Positions 1 to 7,971 of a stretch of DNA of 64,000 bases are shown here, piece after piece. Under the pieces are notes generated by a model. The model was not told the DNA's origin, made no database searches, and was given only the letters and a program-made list of their open reading frames with translations. The stretch's first letter is position 1; each line of letters opens with the position of its first letter. The translations under genes and the position numbers were made by a program. The stretch is taken from contig OZ220464.1 in NCBI GenBank assembly GCA_965115825.1, positions 1,736,001 to 1,800,000 on the forward strand. The letters run 5' to 3'. The DNA comes from Bin87 sp965115825. Its GTDB lineage: Bacteria > Chloroflexota > Dehalococcoidia > Lucifugimonadales > UBA3495.

Positions 1-37
1 TACGCTCAAAGTCCCGGTTTGATTCGTGGGTAGCCAT
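1..37 (-). CDS. 5' end of an unidentified gene running off the window
   Basis: Only the first 12 codons are present, reading MATHESNRDFER from an ATG at 37. A GGAG ribosome-binding site sits about six bases upstream, which is why I call this a real start. Too little protein is visible for any family assignment. The 38-216 gap upstream of it holds a 10-bp palindrome (CACAATTGTG, 99-108) and no other gene that I can see. Confidence 0.45.
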   Translation of the reverse strand, partial: MATHESNRDFER

Positions 38-198
38 TATATTCTCCGGTTAAACGCATACGCAGGCGACCACGCCTACAGTTATAGTATATCACTCGCA
101 CAATTGTGTTATCATCCGCATTCCGCCACCCGTATCAGAGATGGGTGATTGGGCGTCAAGCCGGGCAGAGTAACGGCGGCAGAGTCGGGCGGGTCTAG

Positions 199-233
199 CC
201 ATCCTTCGTATAGTCGCTATGAGCGAAGGATGG
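199..233. other. Stem-loop at the 3' end of the S49 peptidase gene
   Basis: A perfect 10-bp stem (CCATCCTTCG at 199-208 with CGAAGGATGG at 224-233) closes a 15-base loop that can itself form ATAG/CTAT pairs. It overlaps the last codons and stop codon of the minus-strand peptidase gene. There is no T-run after it on that strand, so it is a weak terminator or an mRNA 3'-end stabiliser. Confidence 0.4.
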
Positions 234-1059
234 ACGTCCATCTTCCAGCGTTACCCATCATCCCAGGCTCGATAAAGTAGATGCCGCCTGACGCCAGAGT
301 GGCCAGGCTTTCCAGGGCGGGTAGATAGGAGTGGGCGGATCGTCCGGGAAAGCCGAGCCGGCCGGCCAGGGAACGCTTGGGACGGTAGTGGCGGAGCTTG
401 CGACGGGCGCCGCTGAGCCGCATTGCCTCGGAGATGGCGTCGTCGAATCCGCTGGTGTGGTCGATGAGGCCCAGATTCCGGGCCTGGGGCGCGGTGTACA
501 GCTCGCCGGTGGCAATTTCACGCGTTTGCTCGTCGGTCATTTTGCGGCTTTCGGATACGACCGAGACGAAAAGGTCGTACATCTGGCTGATTAGGTTCTG
601 GAACTTGTCGGCTTCTTCGTCGGTGGGCATACGCCAGAAGGCGGACATATCCTTCAGCCGTCCGCCTTTGAACACGGAAAACTCGATGCCGACCTTGCCG
701 AAGAGCTGTTGCAGGATGGGCCGCAGATAGATGACTCCGATTGAACCGACCAGGGCGGCCCGGGAGGCCATAATGGTTGCGCCGCCGCAGGCAATGTAAT
801 AACCGCCGGAGGCTCCCAAGCCGCGGATATAGGCCACCACAGGTTTTTTGGCGGCTACCCTGCGGACGTTTTCGTAGAGGGCATCGCTGGCGGCGGCAGA
901 TCCTCCCGGAGAGTCGATGTCCAGCACCAGCGCGCCGATTTTGCGGCTATTCTCAACGCGTTGCAGCAAGGGAGAGTAATCCGTCTCGCGTATGGCGGCG
1001 CCGATGACGCCGTGCATCTCAATAACAGCGATGCCGGGTTTGCGGTTGAAGAATGGCAT
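217..1059 (-). CDS. SppA-like S49 family serine peptidase
   Basis: This is a 280-residue peptidase of the signal peptide peptidase (S49) family, which cleaves leftover signal peptides or membrane-associated peptides. The family uses a Ser/Lys dyad. The protein shows the oxyanion/serine region GASGGYY at about residues 82-88 and the KGGRLKD lysine region near 135. It is short and single-domain, like SppA36 forms, but has no N-terminal membrane helix, so it may be a soluble or peripheral member. I chose the ATG at 1059 because an AGG lies eight bases upstream; a GTG at 1068 would add three residues. It is divergent from the downstream flavin oxidoreductase gene. Confidence 0.8.
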   Translation of the reverse strand: MPFFNRKPGIAVIEMHGVIGAAIRETDYSPLLQRVENSRKIGALVLDIDSPGGSAAASDALYENVRRVAAKKPVVAYIRGLGASGGYYIACGGATIMASRAALVGSIGVIYLRPILQQLFGKVGIEFSVFKGGRLKDMSAFWRMPTDEEADKFQNLISQMYDLFVSVVSESRKMTDEQTREIATGELYTAPQARNLGLIDHTSGFDDAISEAMRLSGARRKLRHYRPKRSLAGRLGFPGRSAHSYLPALESLATLASGGIYFIEPGMMGNAGRWTSILRS

Positions 1060-1199
1060 GAAGAACACCTGATGAATAGCGGGCCAATTTTACGATGCAT
1101 TATACACGTTACGGGCGACAGGTTGCCGCCGCGTTGCTCCTGCGTTATGCTGGCGCCGTTCAAACTGCCGGAAGAGAAGAGAATAAGAGGAGTATCGCC

Positions 1200-2288
1200 A
1201 TGCAATTCGGCCTGTTTATGATGCCTTTGCATCCGCCGCACCGTTCTTATGCCGATTCTTACGACCGAGACCTCGCCCTATTGCAAGCAGCCGACCGGTT
1301 GGGTTTTCACGAGGCCTGGATTGGCGAGCACCTGACTGAACGCTGGGAGAATGCGCCCTTCCCCGACCTGCTGATTGCCAAGGCATCGGCCCTGACGGAG
1401 AACATCCGCCTGGCCACCGGCGTTACGTTGTTGCCCATTCATAACCCCATTGAGTTGGCGCACCGTATCGCCATGCTGGACCACCTGACGCGCGGCCGGC
1501 TGTACTGGGGTATCGGGCACCGGGCCATTCCTACCGACCTGCAACTGTTCGGCCTGGACCCCAGCCAAGGAGAGGATGTGCGCCGGCGAGCCGCTGAGGT
1601 GCTGGACGTAGTTTTAAGCCTCTGGGCATCGGAGGGGAAGTTCGAGTATCACGGCGAGTTTTTCGACATTGAGGCTCCGGAGCTGGACCCCATGCTGGAA
1701 CGCGGCCTGCACATGAAGCCGTTACAGCAGCCGCATCCGCCCATCGGGGTGGCTGCTACGTCCATCGGGAGCAGCAGCATCCGGGTGGCCGGACGTGAGG
1801 GGTACATTCCGATGAGCAGCAGCAACCTGGCGCCGCATTACCTCGGCGACCATTGGACGACGGTGGAAGACGCGGCTGCGGAGGCGGGGCGGGAGGCAAG
1901 TCGCGCTGATTGGCGCATTGGCCGGGACGTGTTTGTCGCGGAAACGCCCGAGGAGGCCAGGGAGCGAGCCTACGCAGTGCTAGGGCGAAACTATCTACAG
2001 CACCAATTGCCCAACCGCCTGGGATCCGGCTTGATTCAGGCAACCAAGATTGATCCCAGCATGGGCGACGACGAGCTGACGGTTGACTATATGATGGAGA
2101 ACATCTGGATCGTAGGCGACCCGGATGAGTGCGCTCAACGCATCCGGCAGCTGTACGATGAGGTGGGCGGTTTCGGGCATCTACTGTGCATCACGCAGGA
2201 CCCGGACGACCACCAGTGGGAGCTGGACTGCCTGCGGCTGATTGCTGAAGAGGTTGCGCCGCGGGTCAGCGACTTGACGGGGAAGTGA
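1200..2288 (+). CDS. Luciferase-like (LLM class) flavin-dependent monooxygenase
   Basis: A 362-residue TIM-barrel flavoprotein of the bacterial luciferase superfamily, in the long subgroup related to limonene- and alkane-type monooxygenases. Visible hallmarks are the N-terminal strand FGLFMMP, the EAWIGEHL segment, the GRLYWGIG loop near residue 98, the PHPPIGVAA strand and the C-terminal VGDPDECAQRI helix that normally follows the flavin site. Substrate cannot be told from sequence. The ATG at 1200 follows AGGAG by eight bases; an in-frame start at 1095 is rejected because the added 35 residues are not family-like and lack a ribosome-binding site. It stands alone on the plus strand. Two further superfamily members lie at 29 and 60 kb. 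Confidence 0.85.
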   Translation: MQFGLFMMPLHPPHRSYADSYDRDLALLQAADRLGFHEAWIGEHLTERWENAPFPDLLIAKASALTENIRLATGVTLLPIHNPIELAHRIAMLDHLTRGRLYWGIGHRAIPTDLQLFGLDPSQGEDVRRRAAEVLDVVLSLWASEGKFEYHGEFFDIEAPELDPMLERGLHMKPLQQPHPPIGVAATSIGSSSIRVAGREGYIPMSSSNLAPHYLGDHWTTVEDAAAEAGREASRADWRIGRDVFVAETPEEARERAYAVLGRNYLQHQLPNRLGSGLIQATKIDPSMGDDELTVDYMMENIWIVGDPDECAQRIRQLYDEVGGFGHLLCITQDPDDHQWELDCLRLIAEEVAPRVSDLTGK

Positions 2289-2378
2289 ACGGTTGCTCCG
2301 TCAAGAGCGCGCTGGCCTGTGGCCATAATCTATTACACGGAGTTGCCTTTGCTCTATTTGGCGTAGCGAGGAAAGACG

Positions 2379-3179
2379 CTACGTTTCGGTGAACTCGGGC
2401 GCTTCGTGGCGGATAATGGTTACCCCCAGTTGTTGAGCAAGATTGCCAACTTCCGGCGGCCAGTCGTTGTTGGTGACGACGAATGCTGCGGTTGCAACGC
2501 CCAGGACGCGGCCAATTACTTCGGCGCGACGGGCAGCGCTTTGCAGGTCATTCCGGTTGAAGGTTACTGAGGATTCTACAACAGCAAGTGGTCCGCTGTG
2601 GTTTTCGTCGTTGAATGCTCGGGCGATAATATCCGCCCTGCGGCCATCCAAGTAATCGCTCCGGCTGATCTCGTTGTTCCAGCGTGCCTCCTGGAGCAAG
2701 GCGCTTATCCGCTCCCGGTCAGCTAAAACCGGGCGATCGAGCCATTCGTCCAAAACAGAGTCAATTTCTGCACGGCACAAATCTTCATAAGATGCGCCTA
2801 CCAGCCGCCCGACGTGGCCTTCAAGTCGCCTGGTTATGCGAATGTTCTCGTCCAGTCTCCGAGTGGTTTCGTCCAAGCGTTGGTTGGTTTCGTCCAGGCG
2901 CCGGGTGTTTTCGTCTATCCGTTGGTTGATTGAGCTGAACTGTTCGCGGGTTTCTTCACGGAAATCGTTAAAGTCCCCCCGCAGCTCTTGCACCTGCCCG
3001 GTGAGGTCTTCCACCCGGCTACTTAGTTTGTCGACCTGCTCCGGCAAGGCCAGAAATTTTTCCGTGAGCAGGATGCGCAACACCGGCTCGCGCACCTCAG
3101 GATGCGCGGCGATGGCGTTGAGTATCTGCCTGAGGGGATGTTCCGGCGGCAGATTGAGCTCTGGGGCGAGCATGGTCAT
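2379..3179 (-). CDS. Coiled-coil protein with degenerate PD-(D/E)XK-like C-terminal domain
   Basis: A 266-residue protein of three parts: a short N-terminal region; a coiled coil (about residues 40-125) with near-perfect heptad-type repeats of the form RRLDETNQ/RRLDETT/RRLDEN; and a globular C-terminal domain. The last part, with ADIIARAF followed by LAVVESS, resembles the DUF3782-type restriction-endonuclease fold, but the usual E-x-K is E-S-S, so it may be inactive. Function unknown. The ATG at 3179 has a GGAG seven bases upstream. The nearest neighbours are unrelated, so there is no operon clue. Confidence 0.65.
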   Translation of the reverse strand: MTMLAPELNLPPEHPLRQILNAIAAHPEVREPVLRILLTEKFLALPEQVDKLSSRVEDLTGQVQELRGDFNDFREETREQFSSINQRIDENTRRLDETNQRLDETTRRLDENIRITRRLEGHVGRLVGASYEDLCRAEIDSVLDEWLDRPVLADRERISALLQEARWNNEISRSDYLDGRRADIIARAFNDENHSGPLAVVESSVTFNRNDLQSAARRAEVIGRVLGVATAAFVVTNNDWPPEVGNLAQQLGVTIIRHEAPEFTET

Positions 3180-3307
3180 CGGTGTTCTCCAAGCAGGGAC
3201 GGCTAATATAGCGCGCTGCCATTGCTATGGTATCACACCCGCCAGTCAAGGTTGGGGCGATGTTAGAATAGACGCGCATCACAAACTCACTCGTATGGAG
3301 ACCTTTT

Positions 3308-4159
3308 ATGTTCCTTCACCGCTACGTTGCCCCAGCCGTTACAGTTATAGCGCTGGCCCTTGCCGCTACGTTCATTATCGCTTGCGGAGGCGCGCAAGCC
3401 GAACCGACGGAGATGCCGGCGGCTACCGAAACGCCAACCCCAGCAGTTGCGGAGGTGGCTACCGCAGAGCTGCCGGCTACCGTTTCCGGCGCGCCGACGG
3501 TGACGGCTATGACCGCATCCACCGCAAAGCCGGCGGTTACCGGAGCAATGATGGCAACGGAACCGCCGGCGCCGCCTCCCACGGAGGAACCGACAGAGCC
3601 GCCGGCCGGCGGCGGGTTGGCGGTTTTCATGCTGGGAGAGGGTACGATTGCCCGCTATAAGGTTGAGGAAGAGTTGGCTAACACCGGGTTTTTCGTGGCG
3701 ACGGGCGAAACCACGGATGTGTCGGGCCAAATCGTCTTTGACGCGGATGGCGCAGTGGTTGTCGAGGAAAGCCGCATCGCAGTGCAGGCGGCCACCCTGC
3801 GCACCGACAGCAACCGGCGGGACGGCTACGTGCGCAGCCAGACGCTGGAGACGGATACCTACCCGGAGGTCGTGTTTGTGCCCACCGCGATTGATGGCCT
3901 GCCAGCATCAATCGCCGATGCCAGCGGCGCCATCGCGCTCACCATCACCGGCGATTTGACGGTGAAAGACCAGACTCGGGAAGTAACTTGGAACGGAACG
4001 GCGAACTTCGCCGGAGACGGGACGGCGATGGGGTTCGCCAGCGTTGAGTTCACCTTCGGGGACTTTGGGATGGACAAGCCCAGGGTAGCGATAGTGTTGA
4101 GCGTGGAAGATAAAATCCGGCTGGAGCTGGATTTTGTCGGCGCGGCTACGGAGCGGTGA
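3308..4159 (+). CDS. YceI-domain lipoprotein
   Basis: A 283-residue secreted lipoprotein. The N-terminus is a signal peptide ending in the lipobox IIAC, with Cys26 as the likely acylated residue. A Thr/Pro/Ala-rich linker follows to about residue 105, and then a YceI-type beta-barrel domain, which in this family binds polyisoprenoid or amphipathic lipids. Motifs visible include the DTYPEVVFV and GDLTVKDQTREVTWNG strands. GGAG lies seven bases before the ATG. Its last 14 bases overlap the tail of the convergent M24 peptidase gene. The linker style matches other surface lipoproteins in this window. Confidence 0.85.
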   Translation: MFLHRYVAPAVTVIALALAATFIIACGGAQAEPTEMPAATETPTPAVAEVATAELPATVSGAPTVTAMTASTAKPAVTGAMMATEPPAPPPTEEPTEPPAGGGLAVFMLGEGTIARYKVEEELANTGFFVATGETTDVSGQIVFDADGAVVVEESRIAVQAATLRTDSNRRDGYVRSQTLETDTYPEVVFVPTAIDGLPASIADASGAIALTITGDLTVKDQTREVTWNGTANFAGDGTAMGFASVEFTFGDFGMDKPRVAIVLSVEDKIRLELDFVGAATER

Positions 4160-5324
4160 TGAGGACTATCTCGCGCTGGACCGGAGATGAAGCGTAAGGG
4201 CCGTCTTCGCTCATGTAGGCGTCGATTTCGGAGCGGACTCCGAACTCCGGCAGATAGATGCCCGGCTCAATGGAGAACCCGACGCCGGGGATGATGCGGC
4301 GGGTGTCGTGCGTCTCAAAGTTGTCGAGGTTGACGCCCTCGCCGTGAACGGTGTGGTGGATGCTGTGCCCCAGGCGGTGCGTGAAGAAGTCGCCGTAGTT
4401 GCGCTCAGTGATATAGCGGCGCGCCACATCGTCCACCTGCCAGCCTTGCACAACGTTGCCCACGGCGTGGGATTCTTGCAGGAAGGCCAGGGCAGCGTCC
4501 CGTGCGCCAATCGCGACATCAAACACCTGCCGATGGAGGTCGGGTGGATTATCGCCCACGTAGGCGGTCCAAGTAATGTCGGCATAGACGCTGCCGGGAG
4601 TGTCCTCCCGCGCCCACAGGTCAATCAGCGTCCAGTCGCCCGGGGCGATGACGCTGCTGCCTTCCGGCGCGGGTTCGTAGTGCGGGTCAGAGCAGTGCGC
4701 GTTGGCGGACACGATGGGGCCGTCGGTGGTGATGAGTCCTTCTTCGCGGAAGCGGCGTCGGATAAATTCGGCGATTTCAAACTCGGTAGGCTTGTCTGAC
4801 AAGCGTTGTCCGATGCGGACGAAAGCCTCATTGACGATGCGCCCCAAGCGATCGGCGGCGCGTTGGTGACTGGCCAACTGCTCTGCCGACCACCGCTGCG
4901 TAGCATACTGCATCAAGTCGGCGGAGGATACGACCTGCGGGCCCATGCTCTGCACCAGTTCAACGGTGCCGGCGTCCACGCGGGACACCCTGGGCAAGCC
5001 GTTGCGGGGGGAGTATTCCATCGCCACCTGGGAAACGCCGGCCAGGACATTACGCAGAGCGGATTCCAGGGTGTCGCGGCTACGGTACACGACGGTATCC
5101 ACGCCGGCGCCAGCGAACTTGCCTGCATCCACGTGGTGAGTAAGCAGGCTCGGTGGGCCATTCGCTGGCACGTACAGGAAAACGGGGCGAGTGACGTGCC
5201 CGGAGGGAGGGGCTGCCTGGGCCAGTATAGGGTTGCAGCCCAGGTAATCGTAGATGAGCCAGGCTGGCATGGCCTCGGACTGAAGATATGACCGGGCGTC
5301 ACGCAGTATTTGGGCATTGTCCAT
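4146..5324 (-). CDS. M24 family metallopeptidase (Xaa-Pro dipeptidase-like)
   Basis: A 392-residue pita-bread fold peptidase related to Xaa-Pro aminopeptidase/prolidase. The dinuclear metal ligands expected of the family are in place: Asp235 (IDLWARE), Asp249 (YADIT), His320 (RLGHSIH), Glu353 (SIEPGIY) and Glu366 (RSEID). An N-terminal creatinase-like domain occupies roughly residues 1-140. It likely cleaves peptides or an amidine such as creatine; the sequence does not decide. It is the last gene of a minus-strand run with the SDR (23-bp gap) and CoA-transferase genes, and converges on the YceI gene. Confidence 0.85.
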   Translation of the reverse strand: MDNAQILRDARSYLQSEAMPAWLIYDYLGCNPILAQAAPPSGHVTRPVFLYVPANGPPSLLTHHVDAGKFAGAGVDTVVYRSRDTLESALRNVLAGVSQVAMEYSPRNGLPRVSRVDAGTVELVQSMGPQVVSSADLMQYATQRWSAEQLASHQRAADRLGRIVNEAFVRIGQRLSDKPTEFEIAEFIRRRFREEGLITTDGPIVSANAHCSDPHYEPAPEGSSVIAPGDWTLIDLWAREDTPGSVYADITWTAYVGDNPPDLHRQVFDVAIGARDAALAFLQESHAVGNVVQGWQVDDVARRYITERNYGDFFTHRLGHSIHHTVHGEGVNLDNFETHDTRRIIPGVGFSIEPGIYLPEFGVRSEIDAYMSEDGPYASSPVQREIVLITAP

Positions 5325-5347
5325 AGTCTGTTTTTGCGTGCCGACTT

Positions 5348-6202
5348 TCAGGCGTAGTATTGGCGACGGCTACCGCCGTCGAGGATGATGTTGGCGCCGG
5401 TTAGGTAGCTGGCCTGTGCGGAGGCAATCATTGCGACGATGTCGCCGATTTGGTGTGGCTTGGCCATACGGGGCAGGAGCGCATTGGCTTTCGTGTCGTT
5501 ACCTGTGGGGTTCGCCGGTGCTGAAACATCGGGCGCGTCGTGGGGAATAGCATTGTCGTCGGTGTGGTCGTTAGGCCCGTGGATGGCTTGGTCGCGCTGG
5601 CCATTGCCGTTATTCACCTCGGAGCAGTGAACCCCGGCGTAGATGATGTTGTTGACGGTGATGTTGTACGCAGCCAGTTCGCCGGCCAAACCTTTGAAGT
5701 AGGCGAGCAGGGGCGCCATGCTCAGCGACGACAGCGTGTCGCAAGGCGCGGCCTCAATGGCTGCGCAAGGAATGAGATTGACGATTCGCCCCTCTCCGAG
5801 CCGTTTCATGTGGGGCAGGATTTCGCGCGTGAGCCGCACCGCGGACATAAAGTTGCGGGCCAAGGCCGGCTCGATGTTTTCCTCCGCCAGCGTAACCGCC
5901 GAAGACGGCGGCAGCCCCTGGAAAGGGTTCACCAGCACGCCGACGTCGTTCTGTCGGTGCAGTGTTTCCCGAACTAAACGGTGGACGTCCCGTTCCCGGT
6001 TCAGGTCTGCGATGACGGCGCGAAAGCGTTCCTGGCGGATGTGTCGGGCTATCTCAATTTCAACGTGCCGCATATGGTAACTGTCGGGCGCAGTCAAAGA
6101 CAAGATGGCGCCCTCATTGGCCAGCGAAACGGCTGCCGCCGTGGCGATGGGCAGGTGCGAATCCACTACCAGAGCTACGGTGTCCTGCAATCCAAAATCC
6201 AT
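5348..6202 (-). CDS. SDR-family protein with degenerate cofactor and catalytic motifs
   Basis: A 284-residue protein whose overall order of strands and the C-terminal YLTGANIILDGG segment identify the short-chain dehydrogenase fold. The key motifs are altered. The Gly-rich TGxxxGIG turn reads DSHLPIATA (about residues 14-22), NNAG reads NPFQG, and the catalytic YxxxK reads L166-x3-K170. An Asn/Asp/His-rich insertion of about 45 residues follows NNIIYAGV. It therefore may not be a conventional NAD(P)-dependent enzyme. It sits 32 bp after the CoA-transferase gene and 23 bp before the M24 peptidase gene, consistent with one transcript. The sequence is otherwise intact, with no frameshift. Confidence 0.7.
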   Translation of the reverse strand: MDFGLQDTVALVVDSHLPIATAAAVSLANEGAILSLTAPDSYHMRHVEIEIARHIRQERFRAVIADLNRERDVHRLVRETLHRQNDVGVLVNPFQGLPPSSAVTLAEENIEPALARNFMSAVRLTREILPHMKRLGEGRIVNLIPCAAIEAAPCDTLSSLSMAPLLAYFKGLAGELAAYNITVNNIIYAGVHCSEVNNGNGQRDQAIHGPNDHTDDNAIPHDAPDVSAPANPTGNDTKANALLPRMAKPHQIGDIVAMIASAQASYLTGANIILDGGSRRQYYA

Positions 6203-6234
6203 TTCTTCTCATCCCCGCCACATGAGGGCAGCAG

Positions 6235-7431
6235 TCAGATAACGCCATCAGACGCCATCCGTTCTATTTCGGCATCGGAGTAGCCCAATCCGGTCAGGAT
6301 TTGGTGGTTGTGTTCGCCCAGCAGCGGCGGCGGCAAGGCCAAGGCGCCGGGAGTCTCGGAGAATTTTATGGGCAGGCCGGTTTGCTTGATGCTGCCCAGG
6401 GTGGGATGGCCCATTTCCAGCAGCATCTCCCGGTGGAGCACCTGGTTGTCGCCGAACACGTCGGCCAGGTTATTGATGGGGCCGGCAGGCACGCTGACGG
6501 CCTGCAAGTCGGCTACCCAGTCGTCGGCGTCTTTGGTGAGGAAATACTCCTGCAACAGCGGAACCAGCCGGGAGCGATTATTCACCCGCACGCCGTTGTT
6601 GGCGTAATCAGGGTGCTGGTGCAAATCCATGCGGTTGATGCCTTCGCAGAAACGGTCCCACAGGCGGTCGGAACCAACCGCCACGTTGAAATACTTGCCG
6701 TCTTTGCCCATAAAGGCCTGATAAGGAACCAGGGTGGGATGGGCTGCGCCCAGTCGCTGCGGAGCTTCGCCGGTGGCGAAATAGTAGCCGGCCTGGTAGG
6801 TCATCCAGGCGACCTGAGCGTCCAGCATGGACAGGTCAATGTGCTGTCCGTGGCCGCCGCCGTTGCGGGAATTGCGGTGGAAGAGGGCGGCCATCACGGC
6901 GAAGGCTGCCCACATACCGGCGCCGATGTCGGTAACGGCGATGCCGACTTTTTGCGGATCGCCCCCCAGGTCGCCGGTAATGCTCATCAGCCCGCTGATC
7001 CCCTGCATGATCTGGTCGTAGGCCGGGCGATTGCGGTAAGGCCCGGTGGCGCCGAACCCTGATATAGAGCAATAGACAATGGCCGGGTTGACCTTTTTGA
7101 CGTCTTCGTAGCTCAGGTTGAAGTTGGCCATCACGTCAGGGGTGAAGTTTTCAACGATGACGTCGGCATCGGCGGCAAGTTTGAGGAAAACCTGCTGAGC
7201 CTTTTCGTCTCTCAGGTTGAGCGTGAGGCTGCGCTTGTTGCGGTTCACCGACAGAAAGTAGGCGGACTCTTCGCCGATGAAAGGCGGGCCCCACTTGCGC
7301 GTGTCGTCCCCGCTGCCGGGGCGTTCGATTTTGATGACGTCAGCGCCGTAGTCCCCCAGCATAAGGGTGCAGAAAGGGCCGGCCAGGGCTCGGGTCAGGT
7401 CCAGCGCCTTAATGCCGTCTAGTGGTTTCAT
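6235..7431 (-). CDS. Class III CoA-transferase (CaiB/BaiF family)
   Basis: A 398-residue member of the family III CoA-transferases, which move CoA between carboxylic acids. The N-terminal Rossmann part (LDLTRALAGPFCTLMLGDYG, then ADVIKIERP) and the YDQIMQG motif with the likely catalytic Asp139 are clear, as is the C-terminal LGEHNHQILTGLGY end. The donor and acceptor acids are not predictable. I start at the ATG at 7431, the family-typical MKPLDGIKALDL, although the nearest GGAGG is 12 bases upstream. It is the first gene of a likely three-gene minus-strand operon. Confidence 0.88.
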   Translation of the reverse strand: MKPLDGIKALDLTRALAGPFCTLMLGDYGADVIKIERPGSGDDTRKWGPPFIGEESAYFLSVNRNKRSLTLNLRDEKAQQVFLKLAADADVIVENFTPDVMANFNLSYEDVKKVNPAIVYCSISGFGATGPYRNRPAYDQIMQGISGLMSITGDLGGDPQKVGIAVTDIGAGMWAAFAVMAALFHRNSRNGGGHGQHIDLSMLDAQVAWMTYQAGYYFATGEAPQRLGAAHPTLVPYQAFMGKDGKYFNVAVGSDRLWDRFCEGINRMDLHQHPDYANNGVRVNNRSRLVPLLQEYFLTKDADDWVADLQAVSVPAGPINNLADVFGDNQVLHREMLLEMGHPTLGSIKQTGLPIKFSETPGALALPPPLLGEHNHQILTGLGYSDAEIERMASDGVI

Positions 7432-7616
7432 AGTCCGGTCATACCTCCGCCAGCGCCGGTTTGCGTCCATCCGGACTTGCTGGCGCCGGCGATATTATAG
7501 CGCAAGTTTGCATAACGCAACGCCGTCCACCGCCATCAGCAAGCCGCCGTGATAAGTGGTAATATGCCGTAGTTGTGCCGTTGCCATACCATCCGACGCT
7601 ATTGGGGGAGCGCATT

Positions 7617-7869
7617 ATGAGCACCGAAAGCCGTCTCAGCCGACTGGAAGGCGCCACGAACAGGTTACTGAACGCTTGGCATACCATATCGAGCGTTTTG
7701 CCGACATCTCGCGAAGAATCGAAGGGGTGCGGGAGGAAATACAGGGTATGCGCGCTGAGATGAGCGCGAACATGGTCGGCGAGAGGCTGGTTGAAGTTGC
7801 TGAATTGGCGGCGTCATCATTGCCGGCATCGTGATAACCGTGATCAGCGTCATCATTACCAGGCTCTGA
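7617..7869 (+). pseudogene. Frameshifted small coiled-coil gene with C-terminal membrane helix
   Basis: A good ribosome-binding site (GGGGGAG, seven bases) precedes an ATG that begins MSTESRLSRLEGATN. The reading then continues in a second frame as QVTERLAYHIERFADISR and a helix up to about 7800. It finishes in the third frame as GGVIIAGIVITVISVIITRL and stop (TGA 7867-7869), a textbook membrane helix. Two single-base losses would restore one ORF of about 85 codons. The parts make sense only together, so this is a decayed gene or carries two sequencing errors. Small coiled-coil plus tail-anchor proteins of this shape often sit near transport or phage genes; the role is unknown. Confidence 0.6.
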
Positions 7870-7971
7870 TGGGCGACCCAGCGCATGGCGTTTGCAGCCA
7901 TTGCGTCGCTGCCGACCGACCTTCTCTGCAATCATCCATTCACATCATACGATACCACTGGGAGAGGAATT

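Noticed and set aside
99..108. CACAATTGTG as an operator
   Set aside because: A single 10-bp palindrome without a clear adjacent promoter or known regulator is weak evidence.
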